This document shows, one piece after another, positions 25,082 to 39,900 of a stretch of 64,000 nucleotides of DNA. Below the pieces are notes generated by a model. That model worked only from the letters and a program-made list of their open reading frames with translations, ran no database searches and was not told where the DNA came from. Location: assembly GCA_025594325.1 (NCBI GenBank), contig JANHCV010000017.1, positions 186,001 through 250,000 of the forward strand, written 5' to 3'. Source of the DNA: Blastocladiella emersonii ATCC 22665 (taxonomy: Eukaryota; Blastocladiomycota; Blastocladiomycetes; Blastocladiales; Blastocladiaceae). The position numbers and the translations under genes were made by a program. Within the stretch, counting starts at the first letter, position 1. Each line of letters starts with the position of its first letter.

Positions 25082-28000
25082 GTGCGGGCGTTTGTGCGTG
25101 CGTGCCTTGATTCGTCCACCATCATACGCGCAAAGTGACCAAGTGACCAAGTGACCAAGTGACCAAGGTGACCAAGGTGACCAAGGTGACCAAGGTGACC
25201 AAGGTGACCAAGTGACACACAAGCACCAAGCTAGGGTGGCCGGGCGGCCATGGAACGTACTGCATGGGAACCATTACCGTGGACTGGCCGCGGCCATTTA
25301 TCGCAGCACAGCCCTGCCTGGCTCAGGACGCGGCGGGCGTGGGAGGCAGGCAGGGTAGATCGGTAGCAGCAGCAGGACCTGGCTAGCTGGCTGTCAAACA
25401 ACACAAGTGAAGGGGTGCGTGAGGGAGGGTGTGTTGAATGAATGGATGGGTGGATGCAGGCAGAGAGAGACCTTCATACGTGTCGTGGGTGATGAGGATT
25501 GGTTGGCCACCATCCACCAACGCCATGGCATGGCTGCGGGTGTCGCTGCGTGCGCCTTGGCGGGTGGTGTTGGTGGGTGGGTGGTCTTGGTGGGTGCTGT
25601 GGTGGTAGTGGAGCTAGAGTGGTGCCGTGGGGCTCTTGGGGTCCCCTTTCCTTCCTGTCTGGCCTAGGTGGGTCGGCGGACGCAGCGCGCATGCGGGCAA
25701 GGTAACAACATTGCTCACGCAATGGATCATGTATTTTATGGCAAGTAGTCTGCGAAGCAGAGACGGGGATGTCCGGCCCAATCGGACCCTCCACGGATCA
25801 CAATATGCACGCAATGAATTGACTGATGATAGGGATGTACCAAACCAGCCACGTAGACAATTGTCGTGGTTGTCGAACAAAACCATATTCAAATCTTTGG
25901 CAACGCGCCTGTCCAGCTAGCCAGGGACCCATGAATCACAGTATCGACCCAACAAGATACTAGACCATGGTAATATAGTAAACCAACCTCGTACATAATT
26001 GTCATGGTACTCAAACAAAACCATATTCAAGTCTTTGCTTTCCCGCATATCCAGCTGGCCAGGGACCCATAAATCACAGTATCGAACGAACAAGATATCT
26101 TACCATGGAAATATAGTTAACCAGCCACGCGGACAATTGTCATGGTACTCAATCGAGACCACATTCAAGTCTTTGCTCTCCCGCATGTCAAGCTGGTTGA
26201 AGGCCCATTAATCACAGTATCGACCCAACAAGATATTTGACCATGGAAACATAGTAAACCAGCCACGCGGATAATTGTCATGGTACTCAATCAAAACCAT
26301 ATTCATATTTTTGCTTCCCCGTATGTCAAGCTGGTTGAAGACCCATAACTCACAGTATCGACCCAACAAGATATTTGACCATGGAAACATAGTAAACCAG
26401 CCACGCGGATAATTGTCATGGTACTCAATCAAAACCATATTCATATTTTTGCTTCCCCGCATGTCAAGCTGGTTGAAGACCCATAAATCACAGTATCGAA
26501 CCAACAAAATATCTGACCATGGAAATATAGTTAACCAGCCACGCGGACAATTGTCATGGTACTCAATCGAAACCACATTCAAGTCTTTGCTCTCCCGCAT
26601 GTCAAGCTGGTTGAAGGCCCATTAATCACAGTATCGACCCAACAAGATATTTGACCATGGAAACATAGTAAACCAGCCACGCGGATAATTGTCATGGTAC
26701 TCAATCAAAACCATATTCAAGTCTTTGCTTTCCCGCACGTCCAGCTGGTTGAAGGCCCATAAATCACAGTATCGACCCAACAAAGTATCTGACAACCGAA
26801 ATATAGCAGACAATCCACGCAGACAATTGTCATGCCACCTAATCAAAACCATATTCAAGTCTTTGCTTTCCCACATGTCAAGCTGGTTGAAGGCCCATAA
26901 ATCACAGTATCGAACCAACGAAATATCTGACCATGGAAATATAGTAAAGCAGCCACGCAGATAATTGTCATGGTACTTAATCAAAACCATATTCATATTT
27001 TTGCTTCCCCGCATGTCAAGCTGGTTGAAGGCCCATAAATCACAGTATCGAACGAACAAGATATCTTACCATGGAAATATAGTTAACCAGCCACGCAAAT
27101 GATTGTCATGCCACTTAATCAAAACCATACTCAAATGGTCGATTACCCTCACGTCCAAGCGGCCAAGGACCCAAACCGCCAGATACCCAAATCTACGACC
27201 ACGTTGCGCACACTCCACTAGCCAACTCTTCGATCCCCTAATTATGGAGCCCGTCGTCAAAGTCCACGGTCCAATCAACGAGGTAAACAGCGAACTTGTC
27301 AAACTGCCAACCTGCCAACCAAACACCCACGCCGCTTCTCAAGCCACGGTGGGCCCGCGCATTTGCGTTGCCGTCCCAGCCAACGAAGGAATGACTGATG
27401 AGCCCTGGTAGCCTGCTAGACTGACAGCCTGACAGCGCCCGCTCAGTTGCTATTATCTATCTCGTAGGTAGTCTGGGAGGAGTTCGTTAGTCGATACGCG
27501 ACCAGTCTCCTCCTGGCTGCCCGCTCTGCTGCCATCTCCAAGGCCCGCATGAAGATGGGCCAGGGAGGTTTACGAGCATTTCCTATCTCTCCTCTCTCCG
27601 TGTGAAACCATTCACCCGCGGACGGATGCGCACCACGCACCGTGCACCGCGCACCGCGCACCGCGCACCGCGCACCGTGCACCGCGCACCGCGCACCGCG
27701 CACAGCGCACCGCGGACAGCGCCCGATGCACCACACGCTGCGCACACGGCGCCAACGGCCACGCTGGTGTCACGCACACACACTCGCATGAACGGCAAGC
27801 AGGCAAGGCTTCCTCAACTCAACCATGATCCATCGTCCATGTCTGCTCGCTCCAACGGGTGCGCCTGCCTACCCTCCCAGTGCCATCGATTGATTGATTC
27901 ATGTCCAGTGCTGCCCATGCTTTCATGGCCGCGGGGTCCGTCAGAACGCCTTGCAATGCGTGCGCCTGCATGCACCTGCACTGCAGAGCGCTGCAGAGGG

Positions 28001-28150
28001 CTGCACAGCGCTGCGGAGGGCTGCAGAGGGCTAAGGCGGCAGGGCTTCTCCTCCTGCAGGGGACAGTACCAAGGCCAAGGAGTGCTAGTGACTACTAACG
28101 GAATGGTGATTGGCCCCCTTCACACGCTCCTGGCAGGACTGCGTGTGGGC
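25082..28150 (+). repeat. Unit U10, 3069 bp, nine 138-mers with f''
   Basis: Block 25859-27100, order a b c d e f'' g h i. The f'' copy (26549-26686) begins like f and ends like c, including cattaatc, whose TTAA stops the open frames on both strands. The a copy has gatactag. Nine heptamers from 27637. Confidence 0.94.
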
Positions 28151-30805
28151 GTGCGGGCGTTTGTGCGTGCGTGCCTTGATTCGTCCACCATCATACGCGC
28201 AAAGTGACCAAGTGACCAAGTGACCAAGTGACCAAGGTGACCAAGGTGACCAAGGTGACCAAGGTGACCAAGGTGACCAAGTGACACACAAGCACCAAGC
28301 TAGGGTGGCCGGGCGGCCATGGAACGTACTGCATGGGAACCATTACCGTGGACTGGCCGCGGCCATTTATCGCAGCACAGCCCTGCCTGGCTCAGGACGC
28401 GGCGGGCGTGGGAGGCAGGCAGGGTAGATCGGTAGCAGCAGCAGGACCTGGCTAGCTGGCTGTCAAACAACACAAGTGAAGGGGTGCGTGAGGGAGGGTG
28501 TGTTGAATGAATGGATGGGTGGATGCAGGCAGAGAGAGACCTTCATACGTGTCGTGGGTGATGAGGATTGGTTGGCCACCATCCACCAACGCCATGGCAT
28601 GGCTGCGGGTGTCGCTGCGTGCGCCTTGGCGGGTGGTGTTGGTGGGTGGGTGGTCTTGGTGGGTGCTGTGGTGGTAGTGGAGCTAGAGTGGTGCCGTGGG
28701 GCTCTTGGGGTCCCCTTTCCTTCCTGTCTGGCCTAGGTGGGTCGGCGGACGCAGCGCGCATGCGGGCAAGGTAACAACATTGCTCACGCAATGGATCATG
28801 TATTTTATGGCAAGTAGTCTGCGAAGCAGAGACGGGGATGTCCGGCCCAATCGGACCCTCCACGGATCACAATATGCACGCAATGAATTGACTGATGATA
28901 GGGATGTACCAAACCAGCCACGTAGACAATTGTCGTGGTTGTCGAACAAAACCATATTCAAATCTTTGGCAACGCGCCTGTCCAGCTAGCCAGGGACCCA
29001 TGAATCACAGTATCGACCCAACAAGATATTAGACCATGGTAATATAGTAAACCAACCTCGTACATAATTGTCATGGTACTCAAACAAAACCATATTCAAG
29101 TCTTTGCTTTCCCGCATATCCAGCTGGCCAGGGACCCATAAATCACAGTATCGAACGAACAAGATATCTTACCATGGAAATATAGTTAACCAGCCACGCG
29201 GACAATTGTCATGGTACTCAATCGAGACCACATTCAAGTCTTTGCTCTCCCGCATGTCAAGCTGGTTGAAGGCCCATTAATCACAGTATCGACCCAACAA
29301 GATATTTGACCATGGAAACATAGTAAACCAGCCACGCGGATAATTGTCATGGTACTCAATCAAAACCATATTCAAGTCTTTGCTTTCCCGCACGTCCAGC
29401 TGGTTGAAGGCCCATAAATCACAGTATCGACCCAACAAAGTATCTGACAACCGAAATATAGCAGACAATCCACGCAGACAATTGTCATGCCACCTAATCA
29501 AAACCATATTCAAGTCTTTGCTTTCCCACATGTCAAGCTGGTTGAAGGCCCATAAATCACAGTATCGAACCAACGAAATATCTGACCATGGAAATATAGT
29601 AAAGCAGCCACGCAGATAATTGTCATGGTACTTAATCAAAACCATATTCATATTTTTGCTTCCCCGCATGTCAAGCTGGTTGAAGGCCCATAAATCACAG
29701 TATCGAACGAACAAGATATCTTACCATGGAAATATAGTTAACCAGCCACGCAAATGATTGTCATGCCACTTAATCAAAACCATACTCAAATGGTCGATTA
29801 CCCTCACGTCCAAGCGGCCAAGGACCCAAACCGCCAGATACCCAAATCTACGACCACGTTGCGCACACTCCACTAGCCAACTCTTCGATCCCCTAATTAT
29901 GGAGCCCGTCGTCAAAGTCCACGGTCCAATCAACGAGGTAAACAGCGAACTTGTCAAACTGCCAACCTGCCAACCAAACACCCACGCCGCTTCTCAAGCC
30001 ACGGTGGGCCCGCGCATTTGCGTTGCCGTCCCAGCCAACGAAGGAATGACTGATGAGCCCTGGTAGCCTGCTAGACTGACAGCCTGACAGCGCCCGCTCA
30101 GTTGCTATTATCTATCTCGTAGGTAGTCTGGGAGGAGTTCGTTAGTCGATACGCGACCAGTCTCCTCCTGGCTGCCCGCTCTGCTGCCATCTCCAAGGCC
30201 CGCATGAAGATGGGCCAGGGAGGTTTACGAGCATTTCCTATCTCTCCTCTCTCCGTGTGAAACCATTCACCCGCGGACGGATGCGCACCACGCACCGTGC
30301 ACCGCGCACCGCGCACCGCGCACCGCGCACCGTGCACCGCGCACCGCGCACCGCGCACAGCGCACCGCGGACAGCGCCCGATGCACCACACGCTGCGCAC
30401 ACGGCGCCAACGGCCACGCTGGTGTCACGCACACACACTCGCATGAACGGCAAGCAGGCAAGGCTTCCTCAACTCAACCATGATCCATCGTCCATGTCTG
30501 CTCGCTCCAACGGGTGCGCCTGCCTACCCTCCCAGTGCCATCGATTGATTGATTCATGTCCAGTGCTGCCCATGCTTTCATGGCCGCGGGGTCCGTCAGA
30601 ACGCCTTGCAATGCGTGCGCCTGCATGCACCTGCACTGCAGAGCGCTGCAGAGGGCTGCACAGCGCTGCGGAGGGCTGCAGAGGGCTAAGGCGGCAGGGC
30701 TTCTCCTCCTGCAGGGGACAGTACCAAGGCCAAGGAGTGCTAGTGACTACTAACGGAATGGTGATTGGCCCCCTTCACACGCTCCTGGCAGGACTGCGTG
30801 TGGGC
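28151..30805 (+). repeat. Unit U11, 2655 bp, six 138-mers (a b c g h i)
   Basis: Same type as U9, including the direct c to g junction and gatattag in a. Block 28928-29755, nine heptamers from 30292. Confidence 0.95.
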
Positions 30806-33800
30806 GTGCGGGCGTTTGTGCGTGCGTGCCTTGATTCGTCCACCATCATACGCGCAAAGTGACCAAGTGACCAAGTGACCAAGTGACCAAGGTGACCAAG
30901 GTGACCAAGGTGACCAAGGTGACCAAGGTGACCAAGTGACACACAAGCACCAAGCTAGGGTGGCCGGGCGGCCATGGAACGTACTGCATGGGAACCATTA
31001 CCGTGGACTGGCCGCGGCCATTTATCGCAGCACAGCCCTGCCTGGCTCAGGACGCGGCGGGCGTGGGAGGCAGGCAGGGTAGATCGGTAGCAGCAGCAGG
31101 ACCTGGCTAGCTGGCTGTCAAACAACACAAGTGAAGGGGTGCGTGAGGGAGGGTGTGTTGAATGAATGGATGGGTGGATGCAGGCAGAGAGAGACCTTCA
31201 TACGTGTCGTGGGTGATGAGGATTGGTTGGCCACCATCCACCAACGCCATGGCATGGCTGCGGGTGTCGCTGCGTGCGCCTTGGCGGGTGGTGTTGGTGG
31301 GTGGGTGGTCTTGGTGGGTGCTGTGGTGGTAGTGGAGCTAGAGTGGTGCCGTGGGGCTCTTGGGGTCCCCTTTCCTTCCTGTCTGGCCTAGGTGGGTCGG
31401 CGGACGCAGCGCGCATGCGGGCAAGGTAACAACATTGCTCACGCAATGGATCATGTATTTTATGGCAAGTAGTCTGCGAAGCAGAGACGGGGATGTCCGG
31501 CCCAATCGGACCCTCCACGGATCACAATATGCACGCAATGAATTGACTGATGATAGGGATGTACCAAACCAGCCACGTAGACAATTGTCGTGGTTGTCGA
31601 ACAAAACCATATTCAAATCTTTGGCAACGCGCCTGTCCAGCTAGCCAGGGACCCATGAATCACAGTATCGACCCAACAAGATATTAGACCATGGTAATAT
31701 AGTAAACCAACCTCGTACATAATTGTCATGGTACTCAAACAAAACCATATTCAAGTCTTTGCTTTCCCGCATATCCAGCTGGCCAGGGACCCATAAATCA
31801 CAGTATCGAACGAACAAGATATCTTACCATGGAAATATAGTTAACCAGCCACGCGGACAATTGTCATGGTACTCAATCGAGACCACATTCAAGTCTTTGC
31901 TCTCCCGCATGTCAAGCTGGTTGAAGGCCCATTAATCACAGTATCGACCCAACAAGATATTTGACCATGGAAACATAGTAAACCAGCCACGCGGATAATT
32001 GTCATGGTACTCAATCAAAACCATATTCATATTTTTGCTTCCCCGTATGTCAAGCTGGTTGAAGACCCATAACTCACAGTATCGACCCAACAAGATATTT
32101 GACCATGGAAATATAGTTAACCAGCCACGCGGATAATTGTCATGGTACTCAATCAAAACCATATTCATATTTTTGCTTCCCCGCATGTCAAGCTGGTTGA
32201 AGACCCATAAATCACAGTATCGAACCAACAAAATATCTGACCATGGAAATATAGTTAACCAGCCACGCGGACAATTGTCATGGTACTCAATCGAAACCAC
32301 ATTCAAGTCTTTGCTCTCCCGCATGTCAAGCTGGTTGAAGGCCCATAAATCACAGTATCGACCCAACAAGATATTTGACCATGGAAATATAGTAAACCAG
32401 CCACGCGGATAATTGTCATGGTACTCAATCAAAACCATATTCAAGTCTTTGCTTTCCCGCACGTCCAGCTGGTTGAAGGCCCATAAATCACAGTATCGAC
32501 CCAACAAAGTATCTGACAACCGAAATATAGCAGACAATCCACGCAGACAATTGTCATGCCACCTAATCAAAACCATATTCAAGTCTTTGCTTTCCCACAT
32601 GTCAAGCTGGTTGAAGGCCCATAAATCACAGTATCGAACCAACGAAATATCTGACCATGGAAATATAGTAAAGCAGCCACGCAGATAATTGTCATGGTAC
32701 TTAATCAAAACCATATTCATATTTTTGCTTCCCCGCATGTCAAGCTGGTTGAAGGCCCATAAATCACAGTATCGAACGAACAAGATATCTTACCATGGAA
32801 ATATAGTTAACCAGCCACGCAAATGATTGTCATGCCACTTAATCAAAACCATACTCAAATGGTCGATTACCCTCACGTCCAAGCGGCCAAGGACCCAAAC
32901 CGCCAGATACCCAAATCTACGACCACGTTGCGCACACTCCACTAGCCAACTCTTCGATCCCCTAATTATGGAGCCCGTCGTCAAAGTCCACGGTCCAATC
33001 AACGAGGTAAACAGCGAACTTGTCAAACTGCCAACCTGCCAACCAAACACCCACGCCGCTTCTCAAGCCACGGTGGGCCCGCGCATTTGCGTTGCCGTCC
33101 CAGCCAACGAAGGAATGACTGATGAGCCCTGGTAGCCTGCTAGACTGACAGCCTGACAGCGCCCGCTCAGTTGCTATTATCTATCTCGTAGGTAGTCTGG
33201 GAGGAGTTCGTTAGTCGATACGCGACCAGTCTCCTCCTGGCTGCCCGCTCTGCTGCCATCTCCAAGGCCCGCATGAAGATGGGCCAGGGAGGTTTACGAG
33301 CATTTCCTATCTCTCCTCTCTCCGTGTGAAACCATTCACCCGCGGACGGATGCGCACCACGCACCGTGCACCGCGCACCGCGCACCGCGCACCGCGCACC
33401 GTGCACCGCGCACCGCGCACCGCGCACAGCGCACCGCGGACAGCGCCCGATGCACCACACGCTGCGCACACGGCGCCAACGGCCACGCTGGTGTCACGCA
33501 CACACACTCGCATGAACGGCAAGCAGGCAAGGCTTCCTCAACTCAACCATGATCCATCGTCCATGTCTGCTCGCTCCAACGGGTGCGCCTGCCTACCCTC
33601 CCAGTGCCATCGATTGATTGATTCATGTCCAGTGCTGCCCATGCTTTCATGGCCGCGGGGTCCGTCAGAACGCCTTGCAATGCGTGCGCCTGCATGCACC
33701 TGCACTGCAGAGCGCTGCAGAGGGCTGCACAGCGCTGCGGAGGGCTGCAGAGGGCTAAGGCGGCAGGGCTTCTCCTCCTGCAGGGGACAGTACCAAGGCC

Positions 33801-33874
33801 AAGGAGTGCTAGTGACTACTAACGGAATGGTGATTGGCCCCCTTCACACGCTCCTGGCAGGACTGCGTGTGGGC
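30806..33874 (+). repeat. Unit U12, 3069 bp, nine 138-mers with d' and f'
   Basis: Same type as U8. Block 31583-32824, nine heptamers from 33361. With U8-U11 it forms an alternation of long and short units. Confidence 0.94.
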
Positions 33875-36800
33875 GTGCGGGCGTTTGTGCGTGCGTGCCT
33901 TGATTCGTCCACCATCATACGCGCAAAGTGACCAAGTGACCAAGTGACCAAGTGACCAAGGTGACCAAGGTGACCAAGGTGACCAAGGTGACCAAGGTGA
34001 CCAAGTGACACACAAGCACCAAGCTAGGGTGGCCGGGCGGCCATGGAACGTACTGCATGGGAACCATTACCGTGGACTGGCCGCGGCCATTTATCGCAGC
34101 ACAGCCCTGCCTGGCTCAGGACGCGGCGGGCGTGGGAGGCAGGCAGGGTAGATCGGTAGCAGCAGCAGGACCTGGCTAGCTGGCTGTCAAACAACACAAG
34201 TGAAGGGGTGCGTGAGGGAGGGTGTGTTGAATGAATGGATGGGTGGATGCAGGCAGAGAGAGACCTTCATACGTGTCGTGGGTGATGAGGATTGGTTGGC
34301 CACCATCCACCAACGCCATGGCATGGCTGCGGGTGTCGCTGCGTGCGCCTTGGCGGGTGGTGTTGGTGGGTGGGTGGTCTTGGTGGGTGCTGTGGTGGTA
34401 GTGGAGCTAGAGTGGTGCCGTGGGGCTCTTGGGGTCCCCTTTCCTTCCTGTCTGGCCTAGGTGGGTCGGCGGACGCAGCGCGCATGCGGGCAAGGTAACA
34501 ACATTGCTCACGCAATGGATCATGTATTTTATGGCAAGTAGTCTGCGAAGCAGAGACGGGGATGTCCGGCCCAATCGGACCCTCCACGGATCACAATATG
34601 CACGCAATGAATTGACTGATGATAGGGATGTACCAAACCAGCCACGTAGACAATTGTCGTGGTTGTCGAACAAAACCATATTCAAATCTTTGGCAACGCG
34701 CCTGTCCAGCTAGCCAGGGACCCATGAATCACAGTATCGACCCAACAAGATACTAGACCATGGTAATATAGTAAACCAACCTCGTACATAATTGTCATGG
34801 TACTCAAACAAAACCATATTCAAGTCTTTGCTTTCCCGCATATCCAGCTGGCCAGGGACCCATAAATCACAGTATCGAACGAACAAGATATCTTACCATG
34901 GAAATATAGTTAACCAGCCACGCGGACAATTGTCATGGTACTCAATCGAGACCACATTCAAGTCTTTGCTCTCCCGCATGTCAAGCTGGTTGAAGGCCCA
35001 TTAATCACAGTATCGACCCAACAAGATATTTGACCATGGAAACATAGTAAACCAGCCACGCGGATAATTGTCATGGTACTCAATCAAAACCATATTCATA
35101 TTTTTGCTTCCCCGTATGTCAAGCTGGTTGAAGACCCATAACTCACAGTATCGACCCAACAAGATATTTGACCATGGAAACATAGTAAACCAGCCACGCG
35201 GATAATTGTCATGGTACTCAATCAAAACCATATTCATATTTTTGCTTCCCCGCATGTCAAGCTGGTTGAAGACCCATAAATCACAGTATCGAACCAACAA
35301 AATATCTGACCATGGAAATATAGTTAACCAGCCACGCGGACAATTGTCATGGTACTCAATCGAAACCACATTCAAGTCTTTGCTCTCCCGCATGTCAAGC
35401 TGGTTGAAGGCCCATTAATCACAGTATCGACCCAACAAGATATTTGACCATGGAAACATAGTAAACCAGCCACGCGGATAATTGTCATGGTACTCAATCA
35501 AAACCATATTCAAGTCTTTGCTTTCCCGCACGTCCAGCTGGTTGAAGGCCCATAAATCACAGTATCGACCCAACAAAGTATCTGACAACCGAAATATAGC
35601 AGACAATCCACGCAGACAATTGTCATGCCACCTAATCAAAACCATATTCAAGTCTTTGCTTTCCCACATGTCAAGCTGGTTGAAGGCCCATAAATCACAG
35701 TATCGAACCAACGAAATATCTGACCATGGAAATATAGTAAAGCAGCCACGCAGATAATTGTCATGGTACTTAATCAAAACCATATTCATATTTTTGCTTC
35801 CCCGCATGTCAAGCTGGTTGAAGGCCCATAAATCACAGTATCGAACGAACAAGATATCTTACCATGGAAATATAGTTAACCAGCCACGCAAATGATTGTC
35901 ATGCCACTTAATCAAAACCATACTCAAATGGTCGATTACCCTCACGTCCAAGCGGCCAAGGACCCAAACCGCCAGATACCCAAATCTACGACCACGTTGC
36001 GCACACTCCACTAGCCAACTCTTCGATCCCCTAATTATGGAGCCCGTCGTCAAAGTCCACGGTCCAATCAACGAGGTAAACAGCGAACTTGTCAAACTGC
36101 CAACCTGCCAACCAAACACCCACGCCGCTTCTCAAGCCACGGTGGGCCCGCGCATTTGCGTTGCCGTCCCAGCCAACGAAGGAATGACTGATGAGCCCTG
36201 GTAGCCTGCTAGACTGACAGCCTGACAGCGCCCGCTCAGTTGCTATTATCTATCTCGTAGGTAGTCTGGGAGGAGTTCGTTAGTCGATACGCGACCAGTC
36301 TCCTCCTGGCTGCCCGCTCTGCTGCCATCTCCAAGGCCCGCATGAAGATGGGCCAGGGAGGTTTACGAGCATTTCCTATCTCTCCTCTCTCCGTGTGAAA
36401 CCATTCACCCGCGGACGGATGCGCACCACGCACCGTGCACCGCGCACCGCGCACCGCGCACCGCGCACCGTGCACCGCGCACCGCGCACCGCGCACAGCG
36501 CACCGCGGACAGCGCCCGATGCACCACACGCTGCGCACACGGCGCCAACGGCCACGCTGGTGTCACGCACACACACTCGCATGAACGGCAAGCAGGCAAG
36601 GCTTCCTCAACTCAACCATGATCCATCGTCCATGTCTGCTCGCTCCAACGGGTGCGCCTGCCTACCCTCCCAGTGCCATCGATTGATTGATTCATGTCCA
36701 GTGCTGCCCATGCTTTCATGGCCGCGGGGTCCGTCAGAACGCCTTGCAATGCGTGCGCCTGCATGCACCTGCACTGCAGAGCGCTGCAGAGGGCTGCACA

Positions 36801-36943
36801 GCGCTGCGGAGGGCTGCAGAGGGCTAAGGCGGCAGGGCTTCTCCTCCTGCAGGGGACAGTACCAAGGCCAAGGAGTGCTAGTGACTACTAACGGAATGGT
36901 GATTGGCCCCCTTCACACGCTCCTGGCAGGACTGCGTGTGGGC
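33875..36943 (+). repeat. Unit U13, 3069 bp, nine 138-mers with f''
   Basis: Same type as U10, including gatactag in the a copy and f'' at position six. Block 34652-35893, nine heptamers from 36430. Confidence 0.94.
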
Positions 36944-39900
36944 GTGCGGGCGTTTGTGCGTGCGTGCCTTGATTCGTCCACCATCATACGCGCAAAGTGA
37001 CCAAGTGACCAAGTGACCAAGTGACCAAGGTGACCAAGGTGACCAAGGTGACCAAGGTGACCAAGGTGACCAAGTGACACACAAGCACCAAGCTAGGGTG
37101 GCCGGGCGGCCATGGAACGTACTGCATGGGAACCATTACCGTGGACTGGCCGCGGCCATTTATCGCAGCACAGCCCTGCCTGGCTCAGGACGCGGCGGGC
37201 GTGGGAGGCAGGCAGGGTAGATCGGTAGCAGCAGCAGGACCTGGCTAGCTGGCTGTCAAACAACACAAGTGAAGGGGTGCGTGAGGGAGGGTGTGTTGAA
37301 TGAATGGATGGGTGGATGCAGGCAGAGAGAGACCTTCATACGTGTCGTGGGTGATGAGGATTGGTTGGCCACCATCCACCAACGCCATGGCATGGCTGCG
37401 GGTGTCGCTGCGTGCGCCTTGGCGGGTGGTGTTGGTGGGTGGGTGGTCTTGGTGGGTGCTGTGGTGGTAGTGGAGCTAGAGTGGTGCCGTGGGGCTCTTG
37501 GGGTCCCCTTTCCTTCCTGTCTGGCCTAGGTGGGTCGGCGGACGCAGCGCGCATGCGGGCAAGGTAACAACATTGCTCACGCAATGGATCATGTATTTTA
37601 TGGCAAGTAGTCTGCGAAGCAGAGACGGGGATGTCCGGCCCAATCGGACCCTCCACGGATCACAATATGCACGCAATGAATTGACTGATGATAGGGATGT
37701 ACCAAACCAGCCACGTAGACAATTGTCGTGGTTGTCGAACAAAACCATATTCAAATCTTTGGCAACGCGCCTGTCCAGCTAGCCAGGGACCCATGAATCA
37801 CAGTATCGACCCAACAAGATATTAGACCATGGTAATATAGTAAACCAACCTCGTACATAATTGTCATGGTACTCAAACAAAACCATATTCAAGTCTTTGC
37901 TTTCCCGCATATCCAGCTGGCCAGGGACCCATAAATCACAGTATCGAACGAACAAGATATCTTACCATGGAAATATAGTTAACCAGCCACGCGGACAATT
38001 GTCATGGTACTCAATCGAGACCACATTCAAGTCTTTGCTCTCCCGCATGTCAAGCTGGTTGAAGGCCCATTAATCACAGTATCGACCCAACAAGATATTT
38101 GACCATGGAAACATAGTAAACCAGCCACGCGGATAATTGTCATGGTACTCAATCAAAACCATATTCATATTTTTGCTTCCCCGTATGTCAAGCTGGTTGA
38201 AGACCCATAACTCACAGTATCGACCCAACAAGATATTTGACCATGGAAACATAGTAAACCAGCCACGCGGATAATTGTCATGGTACTCAATCAAAACCAT
38301 ATTCATATTTTTGCTTCCCCGCATGTCAAGCTGGTTGAAGACCCATAAATCACAGTATCGAACCAACAAAATATCTGACCATGGAAATATAGTTAACCAG
38401 CCACGCGGACAATTGTCATGGTACTCAATCGAAACCACATTCAAGTCTTTGCTCTCCCGCATGTCAAGCTGGTTGAAGGCCCATTAATCACAGTATCGAC
38501 CCAACAAGATATTTGACCATGGAAACATAGTAAACCAGCCACGCGGATAATTGTCATGGTACTCAATCAAAACCATATTCAAGTCTTTGCTTTCCCGCAC
38601 GTCCAGCTGGTTGAAGGCCCATAAATCACAGTATCGACCCAACAAGATATTTGACCACGGAAATATAGTAAACCAGCCACGCGGATAATTGTCATGGTAC
38701 TCAATCAAAACCATATTCAAGTCTTTGCTTTCCCGCACGTCCAGCTGGTTGAAGGCCCATAAATCACAGTATCGACCCAACAAAGTATCTGACAACCGAA
38801 ATATAGCAGACAATCCACGCAGACAATTGTCATGCCACCTAATCAAAACCATATTCAAGTCTTTGCTTTCCCACATGTCAAGCTGGTTGAAGGCCCATAA
38901 ATCACAGTATCGAACCAACGAAATATCTGACCATGGAAATATAGTAAAGCAGCCACGCAGATAATTGTCATGGTACTTAATCAAAACCATATTCATATTT
39001 TTGCTTCCCCGCATGTCAAGCTGGTTGAAGGCCCATAAATCACAGTATCGAACGAACAAGATATCTTACCATGGAAATATAGTTAACCAGCCACGCAAAT
39101 GATTGTCATGCCACTTAATCAAAACCATACTCAAATGGTCGATTACCCTCACGTCCAAGCGGCCAAGGACCCAAACCGCCAGATACCCAAATCTACGACC
39201 ACGTTGCGCACACTCCACTAGCCAACTCTTCGATCCCCTAATTATGGAGCCCGTCGTCAAAGTCCACGGTCCAATCAACGAGGTAAACAGCGAACTTGTC
39301 AAACTGCCAACCTGCCAACCAAACACCCACGCCGCTTCTCAAGCCACGGTGGGCCCGCGCATTTGCGTTGCCGTCCCAGCCAACGAAGGAATGACTGATG
39401 AGCCCTGGTAGCCTGCTAGACTGACAGCCTGACAGCGCCCGCTCAGTTGCTATTATCTATCTCGTAGGTAGTCTGGGAGGAGTTCGTTAGTCGATACGCG
39501 ACCAGTCTCCTCCTGGCTGCCCGCTCTGCTGCCATCTCCAAGGCCCGCATGAAGATGGGCCAGGGAGGTTTACGAGCATTTCCTATCTCTCCTCTCTCCG
39601 TGTGAAACCATTCACCCGCGGACGGATGCGCACCACGCACCGTGCACCGCGCACCGCGCACCGCGCACCGCGCACCGTGCACCGCGCACCGCGCACCGCG
39701 CACAGCGCACCGCGGACAGCGCCCGATGCACCACACGCTGCGCACACGGCGCCAACGGCCACGCTGGTGTCACGCACACACACTCGCATGAACGGCAAGC
39801 AGGCAAGGCTTCCTCAACTCAACCATGATCCATCGTCCATGTCTGCTCGCTCCAACGGGTGCGCCTGCCTACCCTCCCAGTGCCATCGATTGATTGATTC

